Below, piece by piece: positions 1 to 5,659 of a DNA stretch of 8,869 bases. Both the position numbers and the translations under genes were made by a program. How positions within the stretch are numbered: position 1 is the first letter of the stretch; every line of letters begins with the position of its first letter. Source of the DNA: an uncultured Clostridiaceae bacterium (GTDB taxonomy: Bacteria; Bacillota; Clostridia; Lachnospirales; Lachnospiraceae). Location: contig CATKZA010000047.1 of NCBI GenBank assembly GCA_949841235.1, positions 1 through 8,869 on the forward strand, read 5' to 3'. The notes beneath the pieces are model-generated. The model ran no database searches. It saw only the letters and a program-made list of their open reading frames with translations, and was not told where the DNA came from.

Positions 1-150
1 TCCGATTGCCGTCCCTTCCACCGTCTCTTCCGTTTCTGTTTCCGCCGCGGCCGTCATTCCGATTGCCGTCCTTTCCGCCGTCTCTTCCGTTTCTGTTTCC
101 ACTGCGGCCGTCATTCCGATTGCCGTCCCTTTCGCCATCTCTTCCGCTGC
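1..150 (-). repeat. 57 bp in-frame tandem repeat inside infB
   Basis: Units start at about positions 1, 58 and 115, exactly 57 bp apart. The first two are nearly identical (TCCGATTGCCGTC ... CGGCCGTCAT) and the third decays after about 30 bp. The unit is 19 codons, so copy number can change without a frameshift. The encoded unit on the - strand is close to NDGRSGNRNGRDGGKDGNR. The array continues past the left edge, so total copy number cannot be read here. Confidence 0.9.
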
Positions 151-724
151 GATTATTCTCTCCCCGGCCATTTCGGTTTTCGCCCCCACGGTTTTCTTTG
201 CGCTCAGAACCGCCCTGTCTTTTTTCGCCCTTCTGGCCGTTCTCCCGCCTATCCGGCTTTTTTTCTGCCGCCGGCGCATCCTTCTCCGTCACATCCCTGC
301 TAGCCGTCTCCTTCTTTTCCGTCTTGCTCTCCGGCTGCTTCTTTTCCGCATCAGGCTGCTTTGCCTCCTCTTTCCTGGCAACCGCCTCCTCTTTCTCAGC
401 AACCGCCTTCTTTTCCTCCGTCCCAGGCTGCGCCTTCTGTTCCACCTGCTTTTTCGGAGCCTTTTCCTTCTGGGGGGATTCCTTCTGGACAGCCTCCTTA
501 TTCGGAACTGCCTTCTCGGATTTCTTCTTCTCCGCCTTTTCTCCAGCCGCCTTCTTTTTATAGTACATCAAGAGAAACCCGATGGCATCATCCTCAATGC
601 TGCTCTGGGGGCTCTTTGCCTGAAACCCATTGGCATTCAGCAGTTCGATCAAATCCTTGCTCTTCAAGTCCGGGAACTGCCCCTGTAAACTTCTTGCTAT
701 ATCATAAATCTTCATTTTTGCCAT
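1..724 (-). CDS. infB: translation initiation factor IF-2, N-terminal part (3' end outside window)
   Basis: IF-2 is the GTPase that places initiator tRNA on the 30S subunit and promotes subunit joining. Only the first ~241 codons are visible. Residues 1-55 (MAKMKIYDIARSLQGQF..., then a DLKSKDLIELLNANGF segment) form the small IF2_N helical domain that recurs in this family. Residues ~57-165 are a Lys/Glu/Ala-rich charged linker, and from ~165 to the window edge the chain is rich in Gly, Arg, Asn and Asp with a 19-residue repeat. The GTPase core is outside the window. The ATG at 722-724 follows an AGGAGGT Shine-Dalgarno that overlaps the TAG stop of ylxQ, 15 bp upstream. It is the fifth gene of the rimP operon, in the usual Firmicutes position. 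The long disordered N-terminal region is normal for IF-2; its repeat is the unusual part. Confidence 0.96.
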   Translation of the reverse strand, partial: MAKMKIYDIARSLQGQFPDLKSKDLIELLNANGFQAKSPQSSIEDDAIGFLLMYYKKKAAGEKAEKKKSEKAVPNKEAVQKESPQKEKAPKKQVEQKAQPGTEEKKAVAEKEEAVARKEEAKQPDAEKKQPESKTEKKETASRDVTEKDAPAAEKKPDRRENGQKGEKRQGGSERKENRGGENRNGRGENNRSGRDGERDGNRNDGRSGNRNGRDGGKDGNRNDGRGGNRNGRDGGRDGNR

Positions 725-739
725 ACGCTCTATGACCTC

Positions 740-1042
740 CTAGTTCATTTTCTTCAATATCGCCTGTGCCATACCTTGATCAGTTACCGCCAGAGAAGCT
801 CGAAACTGTTTCCCTATCCCATGTCCCAGAGATTCCTTGTCGGAATATTCTCTCAGAGGCACATCGTAATAGGTGCATTTATCCGAAAACTTTTTTCTGG
901 TATTTTCCGAGACATCCGAAGCAATTATCACTAGTTTTGCCGAACCGTTCCTGATCGCTTCCTCCGTCATATACTCTCCGCTGACAACCTTGCCGGCCCT
1001 CTGCGCCAGCCCGATCATGCCGAGAACTTTATCCGTCTTCAT
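740..1042 (-). CDS. ylxQ: YlxQ, L7Ae-family RNA-binding protein
   Basis: A 100-residue protein of the L7Ae/L30e/YbxF fold, a family that binds kink-turn RNA. The characteristic N-terminal run LGMIGLAQRAGKVVSGEY is followed by an EEAIRNGSAKLVIIASDVSENTRKK-type segment, which carries the family's strand-helix core and its typical turn. The length is normal for the family. Its ATG (1040-1042) lies inside the end of rnpM, overlapping it by 14 bp, so translation of the two is probably coupled; only weak GGAG/GAGAAG sequence lies upstream. The next gene, infB, begins 15 bp after its stop. The cellular role of YlxQ is less settled than its RNA-binding fold, so a specific function should not be assumed. 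Confidence 0.93.
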   Translation of the reverse strand: MKTDKVLGMIGLAQRAGKVVSGEYMTEEAIRNGSAKLVIIASDVSENTRKKFSDKCTYYDVPLREYSDKESLGHGIGKQFRASLAVTDQGMAQAILKKMN

Positions 1043-1310
1043 TCTTGCTTCTCATCTCCTTTGCCAGTTCCTGATAGATGCTCTCCGGAATGGTGATCTT
1101 TAGCGAGCGCTCCAAAGATTTCTTCTTCTGGGCAAGTTTCAGACAATCCACTGAATTACATATATATGCGCCCCTTCCATTTTTCTTGCCTGTAAAATCC
1201 ACCTGAATCTCTCCCTCCGGCGTGCGTATGATGCGGATCAGCTCCTTCTTTTCTCTCCGCTCCCCGCATCCCGTACACTGCCGCATGGGATTTTTCTTCT
1301 TCGGCGGCAT
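1029..1310 (-). CDS. rnpM: RnpM (YlxR), small RNA-binding protein of the nusA operon
   Basis: YlxR-family protein; the B. subtilis homologue has been reported to bind RNase P RNA and renamed RnpM. From the start chosen here it has 93 residues. The family signature PMRQCTGCGERREKKELIRI opens the domain, followed by TGKKNGRGAYIC. Four cysteines (C12, C15, C51, C56) are placed as in many family members. The reading frame is open upstream to a GTG at 1434-1436, but that adds residues read through a palindromic insert and unlike the family. I chose the ATG at 1308-1310 because GGGAG lies 8 nt upstream and the domain begins nearby. The ATG at 1323-1325 (98 aa, AGGTG five bases upstream) is a real alternative. 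It overlaps ylxQ by 14 bp. Confidence 0.92.
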   Translation of the reverse strand: MPPKKKNPMRQCTGCGERREKKELIRIIRTPEGEIQVDFTGKKNGRGAYICNSVDCLKLAQKKKSLERSLKITIPESIYQELAKEMRSKNEDG

Positions 1311-1325
1311 CTGCTTTGCTCCCAT

Positions 1326-1438
1326 AAAAACACCTATGCCTTTCTGTTGCCTGCAAATTTGAACGCGCATGCGCTGCGCTTTGCCGAAGGCCAAATTTGC
1401 GAAGCGAACTGCGTTCGCTTTATCTTCCATTCCCACAT
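1326..1438. repeat. palindrome-rich insert between nusA and rnpM
   Basis: This spacer is about 135 bp between nusA and rnpM, although the other genes of this operon are 15-32 bp apart or overlap. It holds a perfect 9 bp inverted repeat GCAAATTTG (1353-1361) / CAAATTTGC (1392-1400), a 10 bp palindrome GCGCATGCGC (1365-1374), and a perfect 8 bp hairpin AAGCGAAC-TGC-GTTCGCTT (1402-1420). The density of nested symmetry suggests a small REP/MITE-like interspersed element. No U-run follows in the transcript, so it is not an obvious terminator. Outer limits are uncertain. Confidence 0.6.
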
Positions 1439-1445
1439 TAGCGTA

Positions 1446-2507
1446 TTAGTCCTCGCACTTGATATCTATCTTATAGCCGGTTAATTTCGCAGCCAGCCTT
1501 GCATTCTGCCCCTCCTTGCCAATGGCCAGGGACAGCTGGTCCGGCGGAACGATTACCCTGGCTGTCTTTTCCTCCTCGTCCGCCTCCACATAAGTAACTT
1601 CCGCAGGGCTCAACGCATGCTCAATCAATATCTCCGGCGTATCGCTCCAGCTGATAATGTCAATCTTCTCTCCCCTCAGCTCATCTACGATGGCGCTGAC
1701 ACGGCTTCCGTTCATTCCCACGCAGGCGCCCACCGCATCCACGTTGGGATCATTGGTACTCACGGCTATCTTCGTGCGGCTTCCCGCCTCCCTGGAAATG
1801 CTCTTGATCTCCACCACGCCATCTTGGATTTCCGTGACCTCCTCCTCGAAGAGCCGCTTAACGAACTCCGGGTGGGAACGGGATACGGTAATGCGGGGGC
1901 CTTTGGTCGTCTCCCTCACTTCCACTACATACAGCCTGACCCGCTCCGTTGGGCGAAAGCGCTCTCCCGGCACCTGCTCGTTCTCCAGCAGGATGGCATC
2001 CACCTTCCCCAGCTGAAAGCACACATTCCTGCCGCTGTATCTCTGCACCACGCCCGTAACTACTTCCCGCTCCTTTTCCAAATATTGGATATAGAGGACT
2101 TTCCGTTCTTCCTCCCGGATTTTCTGAACCACCACCTGCTTCGCCTTCTGCGCCGCAATCCGCCCGAAGTTCTTCGGCGTGACTTCCTTGCGGACCACGT
2201 CTCCCACTTCCACATCGCCGTACTTTAGCCTGGCCTCGGTAACACCTATTTCCAACACGTCGTCTTCCAGCAAATCATCTTCCACCACGTTCAGTTCCGC
2301 ATATACGCCGATTGCACCCGTATCCCGATCTATGCTCACCTTGACATTATCTGCCTTTCCATACTGGTTCTTGCAGGCCGCCAACAAAGAATTTTCAATT
2401 GCCTCCAAGATAATGTCCTTGTCAATCTGCTTTTCCTTCTCAAGAGCATCCAACGCCATAATCAATTCCGTGCGGTCATTCAGTGCTGCCTTCTTCTTCG
2501 CTGCCAT
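1446..2507 (-). CDS. nusA: transcription termination/antitermination protein NusA
   Basis: NusA binds RNA polymerase and nascent RNA and modulates pausing, termination and antitermination. The protein is 353 residues, the short Firmicutes form without the C-terminal acidic repeats of E. coli NusA. The N-terminal polymerase-binding domain (~12-135) opens with [18 protein letters not shown]. An S1 domain follows (~148-213, starting [12 protein letters not shown] and ending [17 protein letters not shown]). Then come two KH domains, with GMNG at 264-267 and GKEG at 330-333, and the family hallmark [24 protein letters not shown] between them. The ATG at 2505-2507 has AAGGAGG about 10 nt upstream and starts 32 bp after rimP. 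The first ~10 lysine-rich residues precede the conserved domain but the start is well supported by its ribosome site. A palindromic insert separates it from rnpM. Confidence 0.97.
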   Translation of the reverse strand: MAAKKKAALNDRTELIMALDALEKEKQIDKDIILEAIENSLLAACKNQYGKADNVKVSIDRDTGAIGVYAELNVVEDDLLEDDVLEIGVTEARLKYGDVEVGDVVRKEVTPKNFGRIAAQKAKQVVVQKIREEERKVLYIQYLEKEREVVTGVVQRYSGRNVCFQLGKVDAILLENEQVPGERFRPTERVRLYVVEVRETTKGPRITVSRSHPEFVKRLFEEEVTEIQDGVVEIKSISREAGSRTKIAVSTNDPNVDAVGACVGMNGSRVSAIVDELRGEKIDIISWSDTPEILIEHALSPAEVTYVEADEEEKTARVIVPPDQLSLAIGKEGQNARLAAKLTGYKIDIKCED

Positions 2508-2539
2508 TTTCTTAATTCCTCCTTCTCATCTCCTATGAT

Positions 2540-3037
2540 TTAAAAATCTATCGTCAACTTTACCGTGGAAATTTCGGACCTGGGTATCACGTATTCAGAT
2601 GAAAAATCTGTCTCCAGCGTAATCTCCTCCTTGGTGAACGCTTTCAGCGTGCCGGTAATCTCTTTCACGGAAATCTCTTTTCCATTCTTTCCCAGAGGAA
2701 GCTTTCTCCCGCTGTAGAACTTCACATCCACATCCTCCCCGATGCTTCGCCGAAAATCCTTCTCCTTCTTCAGCTGTCTTCCCAATCCCGGAGAACTCAC
2801 CTCCAAAATATAGGCTTCCTCAATGAAGTCCTCCTCGTCCATCATGTCGCTCCAGGTGCGGTTCACCAGCTCGCAGTCATCCAGCGTGATGCCTCCCTCT
2901 TTGTCCACGTATGCCCGCAGATAATAATTGCCGGCCTCCTTCACGTATTCCACATCCACCAGTTCAAAATGATGCTCTTCCATCAAGGGCTGCAGCATTT
3001 TCTCCGCCCTGGCCTCATACTCTTCCCGTCTTGACAA
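2540..3037 (-). CDS. rimP: ribosome maturation factor RimP
   Basis: RimP is a cytoplasmic factor needed for efficient maturation of the 30S subunit. The 165-residue product shows the family hallmarks FELVDVEYVKEAGNYYLRAY and VDKEGGITLDDCELVNR in the N-terminal domain, AYILEVSSPGLGRQL in the centre, and the C-terminal SH3-like part ending EISTVKLTIDF. I place the start at the TTG at 3035-3037, which gives a typical MSRREEYE N-terminus and has AGAGG 8 nt upstream. The GTG two codons earlier (3041-3043) sits only 2 nt from the same AGAGG, too close for a normal ribosome site. It is the first gene of the rimP-nusA-rnpM-ylxQ-infB operon, behind its own promoter and a leader hairpin. Confidence 0.95.
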   Translation of the reverse strand: MSRREEYEARAEKMLQPLMEEHHFELVDVEYVKEAGNYYLRAYVDKEGGITLDDCELVNRTWSDMMDEEDFIEEAYILEVSSPGLGRQLKKEKDFRRSIGEDVDVKFYSGRKLPLGKNGKEISVKEITGTLKAFTKEEITLETDFSSEYVIPRSEISTVKLTIDF

Positions 3038-3071
3038 ATACACTACCTCTTTTCTTCTGCCATCATGCAGA

Positions 3072-3096
3072 AAGAGTGGTCTGCTCGACCACTCTT
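3072..3096 (-). promoter_or_regulatory. hairpin in the rimP leader RNA
   Basis: A perfect 10 bp stem, AAGAGTGGTC / GACCACTCTT with a 5-base loop, lies about 23-60 nt into the predicted rimP transcript and 35 nt ahead of the TTG start. No U-run follows it, so it is not a simple terminator. rimP-nusA leaders are sites of feedback control in some other bacteria; a regulatory role here is inference from position only. RNA stabilisation is an equal possibility. Confidence 0.6.
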
Positions 3097-3125
3097 CCTA
3101 CTTTAACAATATACTACCATATGAA

Positions 3126-3154
3126 ATATTAGCACTTGATTTCCCAAAATGCAA
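3126..3154 (-). promoter_or_regulatory. sigma-A type promoter of the rimP operon
   Basis: On the - strand, -35 TTGCAT (3149-3154), a 17 bp spacer, then an extended -10 TGC-TAATAT (-10 at 3126-3131). Start of transcription would fall near 3119, giving a leader of about 80 nt. The same layout and much of the same sequence recur upstream of rplS, which strengthens the call. An A-rich stretch just upstream could act as an UP element. Confidence 0.7.
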
Positions 3155-3165
3155 GCATTTTTGGG
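3143..3165. repeat. inverted repeat overlapping the rimP -35 region
   Basis: CCCAAAATGC-AA-GCATTTTTGGG forms a 10 bp stem with one extra T. It is followed on the + strand by a T-rich run, so it reads as a terminator only for + strand transcription, for which there is no gene. It contains the rimP -35, so DNA symmetry for a protein is also possible. The rest of the gap between rimP and the amidase gene is AT-rich with no gene. Confidence 0.45.
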
Positions 3166-3215
3166 ATATTTTTAAGTTTTTTTGTATTTTTGGTAACTAT
3201 TCACAGCAATTTCTA

Positions 3216-3253
3216 AAGCGAACGACAAAAATTTTAGTTTTTGGCATTCGCTT
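3216..3253 (-). terminator. candidate terminator/hairpin at the end of the amidase gene
   Basis: A 16 bp stem with 14 matches: AAGCGAACGACAAAAA (3216-3231) and TTTTTGGCATTCGCTT (3238-3253), with a 6-base loop. It starts within the amidase stop codon. In the - strand transcript it is followed by only UUUAG, so the U-tract is weak and termination is uncertain. Its outer arm AAGCGAAC matches the hairpin arm at 1402-1409. Confidence 0.45.
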
Positions 3254-4022
3254 AATAGGAAATCACTCTGGCTTCATATCCTTGCTCGAAAAGCTCCTGC
3301 TCCCGCTTTTTCGCATCGGATAAATTCTCAAACTTGCCATGGCGCACCCTATACCAAGTATTCACCGGCTCAATCATAGACTCATATCCGTCCTCCTGCA
3401 TATTTCTCGCCAGATTCTCCGCATTGCGATGATGCATGAACACGCCGGTTTCCACGCTGTAGCGGGACACGTCATTTGCCTCCACGCCAGCCCCTCCTCC
3501 GATGGTCTGCATGATTCCATTGGCAATGGCCTGGGCAGTCTCCGGGAACTTCAGGTCCAAGAGATTGTTGTCCTGCTCTGTATTGATAAATCCAACTTCC
3601 ACCAATGCAGCCGGCATATCCGTCCCCCGAAGGACTGCCAGATTGGGACGCACCGAAGTTCCCAGATTGGCAAATCCCACCTTTTCCAGTTCCGCATTGA
3701 TATTCTGGGCGAAAAGAGCCGGAATGCCCGCATCCGCATACACCAGCGTCTGCACCCCGGAATAAGTGCCGGGATTGGGGCTGGAATTTCTATGAATAGA
3801 GATGAAATAGGAAGCATCGCTGCGGTTGGCAATATTTGCCTTTTCATTAGGACTTTGATACACATCCGTGGTGCGGGTATACAGCACGTCAACCCCTGCA
3901 TTCTCCAAAATGTTTCCCACTGCCAGAGCCAGATTCAAGGTGTCATCCTTTTCCAATCTTCCATTGTAAGAAGCACCGGCATCATATCCTCCGTGTCCCG
4001 CATCAATCATTACAGTTGCCAT
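3252..4022 (-). CDS. N-acetylmuramoyl-L-alanine amidase with SPOR-like tail, CwlC-like
   Basis: Zinc amidase (Amidase_3 family) that cleaves the bond between N-acetylmuramic acid and L-alanine in peptidoglycan. Residues 1-175 are the catalytic domain: MIDAGHGG supplies His10, the RLEKDD segment Glu24, SIHRNS His77, and LVEVGFINTEQD the catalytic Glu142. Residues ~187-255 look like a SPOR/sporulation-related repeat with two similar halves, which in this family binds wall glycan. The 256-residue protein starts directly at the catalytic fold with no signal peptide or membrane segment. That matches CwlC-type amidases of B. subtilis, made in the mother cell and acting at lysis. The ATG at 4020-4022 follows CGGAG. 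A sigma-K-like promoter lies upstream. Prophage endolysin is the main alternative, but no phage genes are in view. Confidence 0.88.
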   Translation of the reverse strand: MATVMIDAGHGGYDAGASYNGRLEKDDTLNLALAVGNILENAGVDVLYTRTTDVYQSPNEKANIANRSDASYFISIHRNSSPNPGTYSGVQTLVYADAGIPALFAQNINAELEKVGFANLGTSVRPNLAVLRGTDMPAALVEVGFINTEQDNNLLDLKFPETAQAIANGIMQTIGGGAGVEANDVSRYSVETGVFMHHRNAENLARNMQEDGYESMIEPVNTWYRVRHGKFENLSDAKKREQELFEQGYEARVISY

Positions 4023-4050
4023 ATGTTACTCCGTTTTTTCCCTTTCTGTC

Positions 4051-4078
4051 TATTATATGCGAAGACCCGCAAAAAGGT
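4051..4078 (-). promoter_or_regulatory. promoter of the amidase gene, sigma-K-like
   Basis: The - strand reads AACC (AC at 4077-4078), 17 nt, then CATATAATA (4051-4059). This fits the B. subtilis sigma-K consensus (AC, 16-17 bp, CATAnnnTA). The same bases contain a perfect TATAAT, but no recognisable sigma-A -35 lies 17 bp upstream (TAACCT). I favour sigma-K because of the gene product; the sequence alone does not settle it. Confidence 0.55.
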
Positions 4079-4118
4079 TACCATTCACGGCTTCGCCGCT
4101 CACAGTATCAGGCAGCGC

Positions 4119-4147
4119 AAAAAGAACCCTGTCCAAGACAGGGTTCT
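4119..4147 (-). terminator. intrinsic terminator of rplS
   Basis: A perfect 11 bp stem AGAACCCTGTC / GACAGGGTTCT with loop TTG on the - strand, starting about 20 bp after the rplS stop and continuing directly into a U-run (TTCTTTTTGCG). This is a classic Rho-independent terminator and separates rplS from the amidase gene. Confidence 0.9.
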
Positions 4148-4167
4148 CCCGATTCTTCATCAATGAA

Positions 4168-4515
4168 CTATTTCACCAATTCTTTTACCTTGGCAGCCTT
4201 GCCCACTCTATCCCGGAGATAGAACAGCTTCGCGCGTCTCGCCTTACCCCTGCGAACCACCTCAATCTTGTCCACAATGGGGGAATGCACCGGCCAGGTC
4301 TTCTCAACGCCTACGCCGTTGGAATTCTTTCTCACGGTGAAGGTCTCCCTTGCGCCGCCATTCTGCCTTTTCAGCACGGTGCCCTCGTATACCTGGATAC
4401 GCTCCCTGGAACCCTCGATAACCTTGGCATGTACCCGGACAGTATCGCCCACGCGGAAATCCGCCACGTCAGACTTTAACTGCTCATCCTCGATCTTCTT
4501 GATAATATCGTTCAC
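4168..4515 (-). CDS. rplS: 50S ribosomal protein L19
   Basis: L19 lies at the interface of the 50S and 30S subunits. The product has 115 residues, the standard family length. Diagnostic stretches are [54 protein letters not shown] and the basic tail [25 protein letters not shown]. The start is GTG at 4513-4515, with AAGGAGGT 7 nt upstream, giving [14 protein letters not shown]; the frame is open further upstream to an ATG at 4561-4563, but that would place the ribosome site inside the gene. It appears to be a single-gene transcript: own promoter, ~80 nt leader and strong terminator. In many bacteria rplS follows trmD and rimM; here its neighbours are a LacI gene and an amidase. Confidence 0.97.
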   Translation of the reverse strand: MNDIIKKIEDEQLKSDVADFRVGDTVRVHAKVIEGSRERIQVYEGTVLKRQNGGARETFTVRKNSNGVGVEKTWPVHSPIVDKIEVVRRGKARRAKLFYLRDRVGKAAKVKELVK

Positions 4516-4598
4516 TTTTGTGACCTCCTTCTTCCTGTTGACATTCTTAATACTTCTGTGCATCGCAACCGTAACAGAGGAACATCTCTACTCGCAAC
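4516..4598 (-). ncRNA. candidate L19 leader of rplS
   Basis: The ~83 nt between the predicted transcription start and the GTG of rplS contains AGAG-ATGTTC-CTCT as a small stem-loop inside GTAGAGATGTTCCTCTGTTA, then ACGGTTGCGATG before the ribosome site. Firmicutes rplS genes commonly carry an autoregulatory L19 leader in this position. I infer the class from place, size and the hairpin; a covariance search with the Rfam L19_leader model would decide. Confidence 0.5.
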
Positions 4599-4604
4599 TA
4601 TAGT

Positions 4605-4633
4605 AGAATAGCATACATTTTTCCAAAATGCAA
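4605..4633 (-). promoter_or_regulatory. sigma-A type promoter of rplS
   Basis: On the - strand, -35 TTGCAT (4628-4633), 17 bp spacer, extended -10 TGC-TATTCT (-10 at 4605-4610). The stretch TTGCATTTTGG and the TGC before the -10 are shared with the rimP promoter at the same spacing. It lies only 16 bp after the LacI gene's stop and no terminator separates them, so some read-through into rplS is possible. Confidence 0.7.
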
Positions 4634-4649
4634 GGAATTTTTCATCCAT

Positions 4650-5636
4650 TCACCTGCCCGTGGACTCCTGCTCCACCAATTCATAGCCCAATCTCACTTC
4701 CCTGGGGAAATTTCTTTCCCCCTCGATCTGCTTCAAGATCATGTCCGCAGATTTTTGTCCGCAATTCTGGTAAAAATAGCGAATCGTCGTCAGCGGAGGG
4801 GACACATTGGCCGCCAGAACAGAATCCCCCTGCCCTGTCACCAGTACATCCCTTCCCACCACTCTTCCCTGCTCCCGGAGAAATCTCATGGCTCCCACAG
4901 CAATCTCATCCGTGGCGCACACCACCCCGTCCACATTCGGATTCCTCCGATACAATGCCTCCATCCCCTGATACCCGGAGGCAATGGTAAAGCCCCCTGT
5001 CTCCACATTTTCTTCCGTCAATGGCAAGCAAGCTTTGGCAAGGGCATCCCGAAATCCTCGGACCCGCTCCGCTCCCACCGCCTCGTCCCGATTCGTCACG
5101 CCCAGATAGCATATATTCTTGCGCCCCTTGGACAGAACCAATTCCGCCACGTCATGCATGGCATGGTAATCGTCATGGTACACGCAGCTGCACCCCTCCA
5201 TATGCTGTCCCGCAAGAACCACCGGAACATGCATCTGCTCGATCTTCTCTTTCAGTTTGGCGGAGAGCATCGTTGCCAGCAAAATCACCCCGTCCACCTG
5301 CTTGTCGCCAAGCACCGCCAGGTACTCCAGCTCCTTTTCAGGCTTCTGGTCGGACACGGCCAAGAGCAGACGGTACCCCCTATCCTCCAGCACGGATGTA
5401 ATCCCGGACACCACCTGCCCTGCGGAATACGAATCAATCTTCGGGACGATGACCCCGATGGTCATCGTCCGCTTCGTCCGCAGCGTCTGAGCCTGCAAGG
5501 AGGGACGGTAGCCCGTATCCTCCACCACCTTCCTGATGGCCTCCCTCTTCTCCTCCCCCACATAGCCATCATTAAAATACCTGGAAACCGCCGCACTGGA
5601 TACGCCGGCTAATGCCGCAATCTCTCGAATCGTCAT
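4650..5636 (-). CDS. LacI-family transcriptional repressor, ScrR/MsmR-like
   Basis: DNA-binding repressor, 328 residues, normal LacI length. Residues 2-21 (TIREIAALAGVSSAAVSRYF) are the helix-turn-helix, and the hinge region RPSLQAQTLRTKRT (44-57) is of the type seen in sucrose/oligosaccharide repressors of Firmicutes. The remainder (from ~58, TIGVIVPKIDSYS) is the periplasmic-binding-protein-like sugar domain, with VDGVVCATDEIAVGAMRFL near residue 235-255. I start it at the ATG at 5634-5636, preceded by GGGGGAG; a longer frame runs upstream into the GH13 gene but adds residues before the canonical MTIREIA start. It follows the amylosucrase gene by 23 bp, so it likely forms an operon with it and controls the palindromic operator at 7673-7686, including its own synthesis. 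Ligand unknown; sucrose or a related glucoside is inferred from context. Confidence 0.93.
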   Translation of the reverse strand: MTIREIAALAGVSSAAVSRYFNDGYVGEEKREAIRKVVEDTGYRPSLQAQTLRTKRTMTIGVIVPKIDSYSAGQVVSGITSVLEDRGYRLLLAVSDQKPEKELEYLAVLGDKQVDGVILLATMLSAKLKEKIEQMHVPVVLAGQHMEGCSCVYHDDYHAMHDVAELVLSKGRKNICYLGVTNRDEAVGAERVRGFRDALAKACLPLTEENVETGGFTIASGYQGMEALYRRNPNVDGVVCATDEIAVGAMRFLREQGRVVGRDVLVTGQGDSVLAANVSPPLTTIRYFYQNCGQKSADMILKQIEGERNFPREVRLGYELVEQESTGR

Positions 5637-5659
5637 ATTCTCCCCCGCATCTGCACCGC

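Noticed and set aside
1029..1436. Long 135-residue version of RnpM
   Set aside because: The extra N-terminal residues are translated from a palindromic insert and do not resemble the family; ATG codons with ribosome sites lie further down.
3143..3180. Intrinsic terminator on the + strand
   Set aside because: Stem plus T-rich run looks right, but no + strand gene exists here and the element contains the rimP -35, so promoter sequence explains it better.
3339..4166. + strand ORF opposite the amidase gene
   Set aside because: Antisense shadow of a gene with intact catalytic residues; no recognisable domain.
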